A stretch of DNA of 44,594 nucleotides from NCBI GenBank assembly GCA_001793945.1, contig MGIW01000002.1:1-44594 (forward strand). Direction: 5' to 3'. Source of the DNA: Candidatus Wolfebacteria bacterium RIFOXYD12_FULL_48_21. Its GTDB lineage: Bacteria > Patescibacteriota > Minisyncoccia > UBA6257 > UBA9933. Positions 15,573 through 23,022 of the stretch are shown here, piece by piece. The position numbers and the translations under genes are program-made. How positions within the stretch are numbered: the first letter of the stretch is position 1; every line of letters starts with the position of its first letter. The notes below the pieces were generated by a model. It was not told the origin of the DNA, searched no databases, and saw only the letters and a program-made list of their open reading frames with translations.

Positions 15573-16414
15573 TGGCGCAGATAATGATCGCGTATATGCC
15601 CGTGTTGCATGAGGGGTATTTGAAGTTGTTCCGCAGGTACAAAGGCGCAGTTAGCTGCCTATATGTATTCGGAAAAATATTTATCAATGAAAACACATAT
15701 ATCGCCCGTGAGATTCGTGCATGCGATCCAGGCGATATATGCAGAATGATGCGTGGGCTGGGATTGTTTCCGGAAATCAAAATGCTTTGCAGGGAGGAAC
15801 TGAAGAGCATTAAAGAAAATCCGTCGTTGTCGATCATCATGACCGATGACGAGTTTTCCCGGGAGTTCGCGGCGAAGTATCTGCCGGGCAGGCCCGTGCA
15901 CATGGAGAGCCAATTTCTGCGCTGGGATGAAAAGTCAGTAAATTCGGCCGTGGAGGTTAAGTGTGACGGGGTGGTATCCCTGCCACATGATCGGGAAATG
16001 ATGCGGATCGCGCACGAAGAATCAAAGCGCGGTTCCTGTTGGTGGCGCCGCGTTGGCGCGGTGGTGGTCGATCCAAGGATGAACAAACCGGTTCTTGCGG
16101 CGCATAACAGGCATATGCCCAGCGAGCATACGCCGTATGCCGTAGGGGACCCGCGCGACTTCGTGAAGGCGGGTACGAATCCCGAGATCGCGGCGACCAT
16201 ACATGCCGAGCCGACGATCGTTGCCATGGCGGCGAAGAAAGGCATTGCGCTTGAGGGAATGCACATGTACATCACCGTGTTCCCGTGCGGTCCGTGCGCA
16301 AGTATCATCGCCGAATCCGGGATTTCCAAACTGTTCTTTGCTTCGGGGTGCGCGTATCTTGACGGAGATACCATCTTGCGAAGCCGGGGAGTTGAGATCA
16401 TCCAAACATGGTGA
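15572..16414 (+). CDS. dCMP deaminase-like protein with extra N-terminal domain
   Basis: 280 residues. The C-terminal half is a zinc-dependent cytidine/deoxycytidylate deaminase: His211 and Glu213 in HAEPT, Cys239 and Cys242 in PCGPC, close to the family spacing. It probably turns dCMP into dUMP, the substrate of ThyA encoded 1.1 kb away on the other strand. The first 130 residues are a separate domain; PVLHEGYLKLFRR (His13) looks like a degenerate HxGH nucleotidyltransferase start, although this is a guess. The ATG overlaps the previous stop and the gene ends at a terminator. Confidence 0.75.
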   Translation: MAQIMIAYMPVLHEGYLKLFRRYKGAVSCLYVFGKIFINENTYIAREIRACDPGDICRMMRGLGLFPEIKMLCREELKSIKENPSLSIIMTDDEFSREFAAKYLPGRPVHMESQFLRWDEKSVNSAVEVKCDGVVSLPHDREMMRIAHEESKRGSCWWRRVGAVVVDPRMNKPVLAAHNRHMPSEHTPYAVGDPRDFVKAGTNPEIAATIHAEPTIVAMAAKKGIALEGMHMYITVFPCGPCASIIAESGISKLFFASGCAYLDGDTILRSRGVEIIQTW

Positions 16415-16435
16415 TCGAGCTCTTTCAGATGAGGT

Positions 16436-16466
16436 AAAAAATGCCCCGCATATGCGGGGCTTTTTG
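16436..16466. terminator. Two-way intrinsic terminator
   Basis: GCCCCGCATATGCGGGGC is a perfect palindrome with an A run before and TTTTTG after, between convergent gene groups. Confidence 0.88.
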
Positions 16467-16522
16467 TTTTACCTCGCCGAAGCTCGCAAGAGCGAAGGCG
16501 GGTTATTCATACCGAACCTTGA

Positions 16523-17512
16523 TCAACCGATCGGGAACCAAACGGGCATGGCCTTTCCGTTCTGATCGAGTTTCGGCTTGATCAGGTGGAAGTGCAGATG
16601 TTGCACGGTTGCGCCAGTGCAGTTGGTGTCGCCGGAACGGGAACAGATGCCGTATCCGTCGAGCTTGAAGCGATTGATAGCCCAACGGGTTAATGCGCCG
16701 ATGTTGCTGTGGTCGCTGGGGGTTATTTGTACCGTAGAGATGATGTGCCGATTGCCGATGATCATAAAATGATGTTCGGCGTTTTCGTACGGCCAGCCAT
16801 TTCGGGTAATGAACCAATCACCATGGCGGTGCAGGATGGGCCACGGGTGCCACAGAAACATGTCCGGGCAAAACGGGCATTTGCCCGTTTTAAGGATATC
16901 GGCAATCGTGACATCGTAACCGCCACTTCGTGCGAAGGTCGGGTTGACAAGGTCATCGCCGGTAGTCGAGTACCGTTTCGTTTCCGCGAGCGGTCTGCGA
17001 TGCAGAATGGAAAACGCATACGGATGGTTGTCCGTAGCTACGAGTTCATCGTGGACCGTTTTCCAATCGTTCATATTGGATCGGGGGAACTTCACATCGC
17101 CTTCGAAGTTTCCGCCGACTTGGGTGAAATACATTCGATCGGCGAGCGGAAGCGCTTGTTCATAGATCTCGGCTCCGCCGATGATGCACACCTCGGGTGC
17201 GTCTGCCGAAAGCATGAACGCTTCGGGAAGCGAATAAACGGCCATGCAGTTTCGAAACAGTCTCGGATCCGCGGTAAACCTGTCGTACCATTCGTTCGCG
17301 TGTCGCGTGATGACCACGCTCTTCCGGCCCGGCAAGGGTTTGCCGTTACGGGCGAGAATGGATTCGAACGTCTTGCGTCCCATGATGACCGGTTTGCCGA
17401 TGGTAAGGCTTTTGAATCGCCGCAGGTCGCTTGGAAGCGACCATGGCAGATCGTCCTTGTTGCCGATGATGCGGTTGGCATCCATGGCAACGATAATGGA
17501 TATGGTACTCAT
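16523..17512 (-). CDS. Dihydrofolate reductase fused to a HIT-family domain
   Basis: 329 residues in one frame. Residues 1-165 are DHFR: IIVAMDANRIIGN, PWSLPSDLRRFK with the catalytic acid at Asp29, GRKTFESI, and CIIGGAEIYEQAL. After a linker, residues about 205-329 form a histidine-triad domain: a possible zinc pair CPFC (212-215) and the triad HLHFHL (305-310). HIT proteins hydrolyse or transfer nucleotide phosphates. Fusion of the two is unusual and is discussed under findings. The Shine-Dalgarno AAGGAGG is 5 nt before the ATG. The gene follows thyA by 21 bp, so DHFR would regenerate the tetrahydrofolate oxidised by ThyA. Confidence 0.85.
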   Translation of the reverse strand: MSTISIIVAMDANRIIGNKDDLPWSLPSDLRRFKSLTIGKPVIMGRKTFESILARNGKPLPGRKSVVITRHANEWYDRFTADPRLFRNCMAVYSLPEAFMLSADAPEVCIIGGAEIYEQALPLADRMYFTQVGGNFEGDVKFPRSNMNDWKTVHDELVATDNHPYAFSILHRRPLAETKRYSTTGDDLVNPTFARSGGYDVTIADILKTGKCPFCPDMFLWHPWPILHRHGDWFITRNGWPYENAEHHFMIIGNRHIISTVQITPSDHSNIGALTRWAINRFKLDGYGICSRSGDTNCTGATVQHLHFHLIKPKLDQNGKAMPVWFPIG

Positions 17513-17533
17513 GGTGGCCTCCTTGGGTTCTAA

Positions 17534-18361
17534 TCAGGTCGCAACCGGGATCTTCATCGCCGGATGCGGGTCGTAGTCGAGCAGGGCGAAATCTTCGGGA
17601 CGGAAGGCAAAAATATCCTTCACATCCGGGTTGATCTCGATGCGCGGCAACGGACGGGGTTCGCGGGTAAGTAGCTCGCGCGTCTGTTCGATCTGGTTGA
17701 GATAGATATGGGTGTCGCTCGTATCGTATACGAATTCGCCCACTTCCATGCCGACAACCTGCGCGACCATACGAAGGAACATTGCGTATTCGGCAATGTC
17801 GAACGGTACGCCCACGGGCGCATCCGCACTTCGCTGAAACAGATGCAGACTTAGCTTGCCCTGCGCATGGAAAAACTTGAAGAAACAATGGCAGGGAGCG
17901 ACGAACACACCGTCGACATCTTGGGGGTTCCACGCGGTCACGACGTGGCGTCGTGAATCGGGGAACCGTTTCAGGTCGGCGATGACATTTTTGATCTGAT
18001 TGATCTCGCCGCCGGAGCTGGTGCGCCAACGGATCCATTGCGGCCCATAAATGCGACCGAGGTCGCCGGGTTCAAGTCCGTACTGCGCGCAGATTTCCGG
18101 GGTTGCCCACTGGTCCCACAGGTGTACGCCGTGCTTGTGGAGAAAATCCACGCGGCTTTCACCCGAAAGATACCAGAGCAGCTCCACCACTGCAGCCTTG
18201 AATGATTTTGCCAGACTCCGCGTCGTAATGAGCGGAAAGCGATCAGACACATCAAAGCGCATGTGGTGCCCGCAGACGGCAATATTGCCTACGCCATGCG
18301 GATCACCTTTTCGTTGTCCCGTTTCCAGTATTCGTCGCAACATCTCTTGGTATTGCAGCAT
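17534..18361 (-). CDS. thyA: Thymidylate synthase
   Basis: Methylates dUMP to dTMP with methylene-tetrahydrofolate. 275 residues, close to the usual 264. Key motifs: catalytic Cys157 in APCHCFFKFF, QRSADAPVGVPFDIAEYA for nucleotide and folate binding, and DTHIYLNQIEQTRELL. The ATG at 18361 has GGAGG 6 nt upstream and the family N-terminus (MLQYQEMLRRILETG); a longer frame further upstream has no support. First gene of the thyA-DHFR operon, with a promoter candidate about 65-95 bp upstream. Confidence 0.96.
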   Translation of the reverse strand: MLQYQEMLRRILETGQRKGDPHGVGNIAVCGHHMRFDVSDRFPLITTRSLAKSFKAAVVELLWYLSGESRVDFLHKHGVHLWDQWATPEICAQYGLEPGDLGRIYGPQWIRWRTSSGGEINQIKNVIADLKRFPDSRRHVVTAWNPQDVDGVFVAPCHCFFKFFHAQGKLSLHLFQRSADAPVGVPFDIAEYAMFLRMVAQVVGMEVGEFVYDTSDTHIYLNQIEQTRELLTREPRPLPRIEINPDVKDIFAFRPEDFALLDYDPHPAMKIPVAT

Positions 18362-18424
18362 CGTAAACCTCCTTCGTTGGTTGAAAGAATTTGATATGGT
18401 TTGATATGACAAGGATACTATAGG

Positions 18425-18454
18425 AACATAATCATATTTAAGAGGGGTTGTCAA
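18425..18454 (-). promoter_or_regulatory. Putative promoter of thyA-DHFR
   Basis: On the minus strand TTGACA (18454-18449), 18 nt spacer, TATGTT (18430-18425). The -10 is a weak match. Confidence 0.45.
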
Positions 18455-18488
18455 AGGAAATGGTCCGGCTGCCCTCGTTCCACCTCCC

Positions 18489-18654
18489 CGTCATTCCCGC
18501 GAAAGCGGGAATCCAGAGTTCGGCAGTTCGGTAAAGCAATAATAGTTCGGCAGAACTGCCGAACTATTATTGTATTGTCATCCCCGCGAAGGCGGGGATC
18601 TATAAAATACTGGATTCCCGCCTGCGCGGGAATGACAGAGAGATGTGGGAATGA
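18489..18654. repeat. Cluster of nested palindromic repeats
   Basis: An outer pair GTCATTCCCGCGAAAGCGGG and CCCGCCTGCGCGGGAATGAC encloses a 17-bp stem (CAATAATAGTTCGGCAG, 18537-18572, loop AA) and a separate CCCCGCGAAGGCGGGG unit. This fills most of the 391 bp between thyA and the next gene. Confidence 0.75.
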
Positions 18655-18752
18655 CAAGGGATGAAATAGTTTGACTATCGGCCATTGGATTGGTACTGTA
18701 TAAAACAGTTGTTTAACCAATACATATCAACAGACAGGAGGTAGAGAACGGT

Positions 18753-19115
18753 ATGGCGACACTTCTAAGGTTTAATGAGGGATTGAAGGACTTCCTTTTA
18801 TTCGCGGAGGAAGACGGAATCAAGCAAGTGCAGAGGCTGGCGGTAGACATCCAGCTTGATGGGAAACATGTGGGCTATATTGCCCGTGATGGTAAAGTGA
18901 CCATTGTCACGAACGCTATCGGCAAACCGAGTCACATTATCGAAGTCTCCTTCACTGAAACCCAATGGACGGCCATCGCCTTGCGGGCAAAAGAGTTCAG
19001 GGAGCGATGCGCCCGAATAGCGCAGGAGCAGGCCCAAGCTCAGGCAGAGCAGGATCGCATACTGGATCAAGCGTATGAGCAGATGGAAGCGCTCGGCGCC
19101 TCTTCGCCCGCCTAA
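18753..19115 (+). CDS. Hypothetical protein
   Basis: 120 residues. The first 80 form a mixed alpha/beta domain (KQVQRLAVDIQLDGKHVGYIARDGKVTIVTN ... HIIEVSFTETQW) and the rest a Gln/Ala/Glu-rich helix (ARIAQEQAQAQAEQDRILDQAYEQMEAL), probably a short coiled coil. No family recognised. AGGAGG lies about 11 nt before the ATG, like other accessory genes here. It is a single-gene unit closed by a terminator just before the ribosomal operon. Confidence 0.65.
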   Translation: MATLLRFNEGLKDFLLFAEEDGIKQVQRLAVDIQLDGKHVGYIARDGKVTIVTNAIGKPSHIIEVSFTETQWTAIALRAKEFRERCARIAQEQAQAQAEQDRILDQAYEQMEALGASSPA

Positions 19116-19144
19116 CCGGGTTGTTATGTAGCCGGACCACCGAT

Positions 19145-19172
19145 AAGCCCCGTAGATGCGGGGCTTTTGTTT
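19145..19172 (+). terminator. Intrinsic terminator
   Basis: AAGCCCCG with CGGGGCTT around TAGATG, then TTGTTTTT. Confidence 0.85.
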
Positions 19173-19293
19173 TTATAATGTGTGATATTTGCGTCTTGTG
19201 ATGACGCAAATTATCGACATTCAACATCGATAACAAGGGAAGGTGAATTTTGGCCGTATTTTGAGCCTGCGAGCCTGTGAAAATGGGCGAGGT

Positions 19294-19455
19294 TGTCATC
19301 CCGATCCGCCAGCTGGCGGACGAGGGATCTGAAGTTATAGGGTACAGATTCCTCGATTTCGCTTCGCGGAATTTATCCTGATCCGCCAGTCGGCGGACGA
19401 ATGGACTCGGAATGACAATACACTGGACCCTGGCATTCGGCGGGATGACACGAAG
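19294..19455. repeat. Composite palindromic repeats
   Basis: GTCATCCCGATCCGCCAGCT opens and CTCGGAATGAC closes, with an inner GGATCTG ... CAGATTCC and a second inner GATCCGCCAGTCGGCGGAC; a further CTGGACCCTGG ... CGGGATGAC follows. Part of the 690-bp non-coding stretch before rplC. Confidence 0.65.
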
Positions 19456-19538
19456 AGCCGTACGGGTGATGACGCAGAGAGCGATGCACCTCCGGCATTC
19501 CGTTATTAGTTATGAGTCAATTGTTATCAGTTAGCCTG

Positions 19539-19567
19539 TTGACATTGCTCAACGCCTCTGTTATTAT
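19539..19567 (+). promoter_or_regulatory. Promoter P1 of the ribosomal protein operon
   Basis: TTGACA (19539-19544), 17 nt, TATTAT (19562-19567), about 235 nt before rplC. Confidence 0.75.
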
Positions 19568-19603
19568 CACAAGGTCAAATAGCAACAGCGATGTTGGTAT
19601 CGA

Positions 19604-19633
19604 TTGAAAAAAGGAAAATAGAGCGCATATAAT
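19604..19633 (+). promoter_or_regulatory. Promoter P2 of the ribosomal protein operon
   Basis: TTGAAA (19604-19609), 18 nt, TATAAT (19628-19633). Confidence 0.6.
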
Positions 19634-19666
19634 CTTTACGAAGATTTAGTTTAAAACACCAAAGGG

Positions 19667-19697
19667 ACGGGTGGATTGCTAAATCCGCTCGTTTTTT
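19667..19697 (+). terminator. Terminator-like hairpin in the operon leader
   Basis: ACGGGTGGATT pairs with AATCCGCTCGT (11 bp, two G-U pairs) around GCTA, then TTTTT. It lies downstream of both promoters and upstream of rplC, so it may be an attenuator of ribosomal protein synthesis. Confidence 0.6.
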
Positions 19698-19704
19698 AAC
19701 AGGG

Positions 19705-19805
19705 GTCGCTAATGATGCAAATTAACGGCAAATAATGCCAATAAGAAATGCATCCATGGATTCATTCGCATTATTAAATTTAAATTCGCATTATTCGCGA
19801 ATACT
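19705..19805 (+). repeat. A element 1 (before rplC)
   Basis: Two left copies of AATAATGCNAAT-like sequence and two right copies of ATTCGCATTATT; ends GCGAATACT 3 nt before the rplC ATG. Confidence 0.85.
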
Positions 19806-19808
19806 ATT

Positions 19809-20408
19809 ATGAAATTCATACTCGGTAAAAAAGTAAAAATGACTCAGATTTGGAGCGGCGACAAGCAGATTCCGGTAACGATTCTGCAGGCTGGTCCGAT
19901 AACGGTAACGCAGGTACGCGGAACCGAAAAAGATGGCTACGAAGCGGTTCAGGTAGGATTTGATAAATCCGAAAAGAAGGCGAATAAGCCGCTCGCAGGA
20001 CATCTTAAAGATCTGGGAAATTTCAAAACATTGAAAGAGTTCCGGGTTGAAGGAAGCGATCTTAAGGTAGGTGATGTCATCGACGTCACACAGTTTGCGG
20101 AAGGTGATGTGATAAAGATCAGCGGTTTGTCTAAAGGCCGCGGTTTCCAGGGCGTGGTAAAGCGACACGGCTTCCATGGCGGACCAAAAACACACGGACA
20201 GAAGAACCGACATCGTGCGCCGGGTTCCATCGGCTCTACGGCAACGCAGCGCGTTGTACCGGGCAGAAAGATGGCCGGACACATGGGTCAGGAGCGTTTC
20301 TCGATCAAGAACCTCAAGGTTGCCGCGATAGACAAGGAAAATAATCTTTTGATGGTCCACGGACCGGTTCCGGGAATGCGGGGAACTATTATCGAAGTAC
20401 GAAGCTAA
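19809..20408 (+). CDS. rplC: Ribosomal protein uL3
   Basis: 199 residues; binds 23S rRNA near the peptidyl transferase centre and is one of the first proteins in 50S assembly. The family core is clear: SGLSKGRGFQGVVKRHGFHGGPKTHGQKNRHRAPGSIG and the following GRKMAGHMG. It is the first gene of the operon here; rpsJ (S10), normally just upstream, is absent from the window. The ATG follows an A-type hairpin element directly, with no Shine-Dalgarno site. Confidence 0.97.
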   Translation: MKFILGKKVKMTQIWSGDKQIPVTILQAGPITVTQVRGTEKDGYEAVQVGFDKSEKKANKPLAGHLKDLGNFKTLKEFRVEGSDLKVGDVIDVTQFAEGDVIKISGLSKGRGFQGVVKRHGFHGGPKTHGQKNRHRAPGSIGSTATQRVVPGRKMAGHMGQERFSIKNLKVAAIDKENNLLMVHGPVPGMRGTIIEVRS

Positions 20409-20410
20409 TA

Positions 20411-20516
20411 GAGTGATCGCCAATAATGCAAATCTTACGCAAATAATGCCAATAAGAAATGCATTCATGGATCAATTCGCATTATTAAATTTTAATTTGC
20501 ATTATTCGCGAATACT
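20411..20516 (+). repeat. A element 2 (rplC-rplD)
   Basis: GAGTGATCGCCAATAATGC to GCGAATACT. Arms of about 42 nt pair imperfectly around a loop near GCATTCATGGATC. Confidence 0.88.
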
Positions 20517-20520
20517 AAAT

Positions 20521-21150
20521 ATGAAAGTTGATATCTTAAACTATAAAAACGAAAAGGCAGGGACGATGGAAATGCCGGAGCTGATGGTTGCCACAAGGTG
20601 GAACCCGGATCTGGTACACCAGGCGCTCGTAACGCATCTTGCAAACAAGCGTGACCCGTGGGCACATGCCAAAGGGCGCAGCGAAGTACGCGGAGGCGGC
20701 AAGAAGCCGTGGAAGCAGAAGGGAACAGGCCGCGCGCGACATGGTTCTATCCGATCCCCGTTGTGGAAGGGTGGAGGCGTAACGCATGGTCCGAGCAAGG
20801 ATCGCGATTTCTCGAAGAAGATCAATAAGAAAATGAAGCGCATTGCTATTTTCTCGGTATTCTCGAAGAAGTTCGCAGACAACAACATTACCGTCGTGGA
20901 TTCATTCGCAAAGGTGGGAACCAAAACGAAGGAATGGGCAGACGCATTGCGAAAGTTCGTCGACCTGCGTTCCAAGACCGTTGTCATATTCTCGACCGAG
21001 AATAGGCAGCTCTCATTGGCGCTGGGCAACATCAAAAATGTTGATACCCTAAACCCCGCTTCGATCAATGTCTACGATCTGATGAAATATAAAAATGTCA
21101 TCATCGAGCAGAGCGCGATCGCGGAAATCGAACAGCATTACAAGATCTAA
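20521..21150 (+). CDS. rplD: Ribosomal protein uL4
   Basis: 209 residues. The tentacle loop GGGKKPWKQKGTGRARHGSIRSP, which lines the exit tunnel, is well conserved and followed by GGVTHGP. In E. coli L4 also represses its own operon; whether it does so here is unknown. I chose the ATG at 20521; an in-frame GTG-led frame from 20413 would translate the A element and is not credible. No Shine-Dalgarno site. Confidence 0.97.
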   Translation: MKVDILNYKNEKAGTMEMPELMVATRWNPDLVHQALVTHLANKRDPWAHAKGRSEVRGGGKKPWKQKGTGRARHGSIRSPLWKGGGVTHGPSKDRDFSKKINKKMKRIAIFSVFSKKFADNNITVVDSFAKVGTKTKEWADALRKFVDLRSKTVVIFSTENRQLSLALGNIKNVDTLNPASINVYDLMKYKNVIIEQSAIAEIEQHYKI

Positions 21151-21235
21151 CTAATAACTAATAACTAATAACAAATAACAAAATTCAGCGTATTGCGGAG
21201 AGTATCCCGTTATAAGTTATGAGTTATAAGTTACC
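21148..21235 (+). repeat. B element 1 (rplD-rplW)
   Basis: Left arm of heptamers (AACTAAT x3, AACAAAT, AACAAAA), centre ATTCAGCG ... ATCCC, right arm GTTATAA, GTTATGA, GTTATAA, GTTACCA. The arms are complementary at about 21 of 25 positions. Confidence 0.88.
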
Positions 21236-21242
21236 AGTCAAT

Positions 21243-21632
21243 ATGGCTATTGCAAAGAAATCAAAAACTGAAGACAAGGCGGTCGTCGAAAAGAAGACCG
21301 TTGCGAAGAAGGGTACTGCCCTGAGCTCGTCGAAGGGCGCTTTGCGAAATCCGGCCAACGAGTTTATAATAAAACACCCGTTGATCACCGAGAAGGCGTA
21401 TCACATGAGCGCCGCCGGACAATATGTGTTCGTCGTCGACAAGCACACGAACAAGTCCGAGATTGCGAAGGCGATCAAGAAGATCTACAATGTCGACCCG
21501 ATTTCCGTGAACACGGTAACCATCCGGGGAGAACGACAGAAGTATAGGGGCGTTGCCGGTAAAAAGACGACCACCAAAAAGGCGATCGTCACGCTCAAAA
21601 AAGGACAGAAGCTCGACATTATGCCTTCCTAA
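21243..21632 (+). CDS. rplW: Ribosomal protein uL23 with N-terminal extension
   Basis: 129 residues against about 100 in most bacteria. The L23 domain starts near FIIKHPLITEKAYHMSA and sits at the tunnel exit, docking SRP and trigger factor. The first 40 residues are a Lys/Ala-rich extension; within it ALSSSKGAL is encoded by a palindromic repeat module (21318-21338). The start at 21243 is preferred because the upstream in-frame ATG (21219) lies in the B element. No Shine-Dalgarno site. Confidence 0.94.
   Translation: MAIAKKSKTEDKAVVEKKTVAKKGTALSSSKGALRNPANEFIIKHPLITEKAYHMSAAGQYVFVVDKHTNKSEIAKAIKKIYNVDPISVNTVTIRGERQKYRGVAGKKTTTKKAIVTLKKGQKLDIMPS
21318..21338. repeat. Palindromic repeat module inside rplW
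   Basis: GCCCTGAGCTCGTCGAAGGG and one more C: the arms GCCCT(T/G) and AAGGGC pair. The same module is intergenic at 11940-11983. Confidence 0.7.
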
Positions 21633-21634
21633 AA

Positions 21635-21741
21635 GAGTGATCGCCAATAATGCAAATCTTACGCAAATAATGCGAATAAGAAATGCATGTAGAGATTGAT
21701 TCGCATTATTAAATTTTAAATTCGCATTATTCGCGAATACT
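21635..21741 (+). repeat. A element 3 (rplW-rplB)
   Basis: Full-length copy, GAGTGATCGCC to GCGAATACT, ending 3 nt before the rplB ATG. Confidence 0.88.
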
Positions 21742-21744
21742 ATC

Positions 21745-22581
21745 ATGAAGAAATATTCACCAACAACTCCATCGCGACGCCACATGACAGTGGTCGACTA
21801 TAGCGTACTGACCAAGATCGAGCCCATGAAGAGCGCGCTTATTCGGATTGCTCATCGTGCGGGTCGTAACAATCAGGGCCGCATCACGACCCGTCATCAG
21901 GGGGGAGGCGTTAAGCAGCTCTACCGCATGGTGGATTTCAAGCAGAACAAGATCGACATCCCGGCACGCATCGAGGCCATCGAATATGATCCGTACCGCT
22001 CCGCTTTTATCGCGCGTGCGCTTTACAAGGACGGCGAAAGACGGTATATTTTGGCTGGCAAGGACATGAAGGAAGGAGATGAGATCATCACGGCGGAAAG
22101 CGCGATCGTAAAGAACGGCAACCGCTCGAAGCTCAAGAACATCCCGACCAGCTATATGGTCTACAATATAGAGTTACAGCCAGGCAAGGGAGGTCAAATG
22201 GCAAAATCTGCCGGCTCCTATGCGCAGGTGTTGGCTCACGAAGGAAAGTACACCAGCCTCAAGCTGCCGTCCGGTGAGGTCCGCAAGGTCTTGACCGAAG
22301 GATATGCAACCATGGGTCAGGTTTCGAACCACGAGCACAACCTGGTAAATATAGGAAAGGCGGGTCGTTCCCGACACTTGGGTATTCGCCCTACCGTTCG
22401 CGGTAAGGCAATGAACCCGTGCGACCACCCACACGGAGGAGGTGAAGGAAGCCAGCCGCGTGGAACGAAGCGATTGAAGACCGCATGGGGCAAGATCGCA
22501 GGAGGTCACAAGACACGCAATAAGAAGAAGCGTTCGACAAGCTTGATCATCAAGCGACGGGTATCGGTTCGCAACAAATAA
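21745..22581 (+). CDS. rplB: Ribosomal protein uL2
   Basis: 278 residues, normal length; needed for subunit joining and peptidyl transfer. RNA-binding motifs GRITTRHQGGGVKQLYR and the C-terminal PCDHPHGGGEGSQPRG are present, with the functionally important His in DHPHGGGEG. The usual NPVDHPH is NPCDHPH here, a conservative change. No Shine-Dalgarno site; an A element abuts the start codon. Confidence 0.98.
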   Translation: MKKYSPTTPSRRHMTVVDYSVLTKIEPMKSALIRIAHRAGRNNQGRITTRHQGGGVKQLYRMVDFKQNKIDIPARIEAIEYDPYRSAFIARALYKDGERRYILAGKDMKEGDEIITAESAIVKNGNRSKLKNIPTSYMVYNIELQPGKGGQMAKSAGSYAQVLAHEGKYTSLKLPSGEVRKVLTEGYATMGQVSNHEHNLVNIGKAGRSRHLGIRPTVRGKAMNPCDHPHGGGEGSQPRGTKRLKTAWGKIAGGHKTRNKKKRSTSLIIKRRVSVRNK

Positions 22582-22583
22582 GC

Positions 22584-22611
22584 AATCTTAAATCTTAAAT
22601 CATAAATCTAA
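22584..22611 (+). repeat. Short heptamer array (rplB-rpsS)
   Basis: AATCTTA, AATCTTA, AATCATA, AATCTAA, then TCATGG with the rpsS start. It takes the place that a B element would have in the alternating pattern. Confidence 0.8.
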
Positions 22612-22613
22612 TC

Positions 22614-22910
22614 ATGGCACGATCAGCAAAAAAAGGTCCATACGTAGACGAAAAACTCATGAAAAAGGTGACTGCTTTGGCGCACGACGACAAGACCGTC
22701 ATCAAAACATGGGCGCGTAGTTCCGAGATCGCGCCGGACATGATAGGTCGCATATTCGGAGTACACAATGGAAAGGACTTCATTCAGGTGCGCGTGACCG
22801 AAGAAATGGTAGGTCATCGCTTGGGAGAGTTTTCCCCGACCAAGAAGTTCATCAGACACGGTGGTAAGTTGGCCAAGGAAGCGGACCGCAAGGCAGCACA
22901 GAAAAAATAA
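22614..22910 (+). CDS. rpsS: Ribosomal protein uS19
   Basis: 98 residues. MARSAKKGPYVDEKLMKKV, then WARSSEIAPDMIGRIFGVHNGKDFIQVRVTEEMVGHRLGEFSPTKKF are typical S19, which contacts S13 and the head of the 30S subunit. Preceded by a short heptamer array, no Shine-Dalgarno site. Confidence 0.97.
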   Translation: MARSAKKGPYVDEKLMKKVTALAHDDKTVIKTWARSSEIAPDMIGRIFGVHNGKDFIQVRVTEEMVGHRLGEFSPTKKFIRHGGKLAKEADRKAAQKK

Positions 22911-22912
22911 AA

Positions 22913-23019
22913 GAGTGATCGCCAATAATGCAAATCTTACGCAAATAATGCAAATAGAAATGCATAGAAGGATCAAATTCGCATTATTAAATTTTAAATT
23001 CGCATTATTCGCGAATACT
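22913..23019 (+). repeat. A element 4 (rpsS-rplV)
   Basis: Full-length copy, GAGTGATCGCC to GCGAATACT, 3 nt before the rplV ATG. Confidence 0.88.
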
Positions 23020-23022
23020 ATC

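Noticed and set aside
16900-17050. DHFR-HIT fusion as a frameshift artefact between two genes
   Set aside because: The frame is continuous through a plausible linker and there is no stop, start or Shine-Dalgarno site at the junction; an assembly error cannot be fully excluded.
19791-20468. Long open frames on the minus strand that run through A elements, such as 19791-20468 and 21261-21785
   Set aside because: They translate the repeat element itself plus the antisense of a ribosomal gene; the similar N-termini come from the shared repeat DNA, not from a protein family.
20413-20520. Upstream in-frame extension of rplD, and similar ones for rplV and rplW
   Set aside because: The added residues would be translated A or B element sequence, and the family starts at the downstream ATG.
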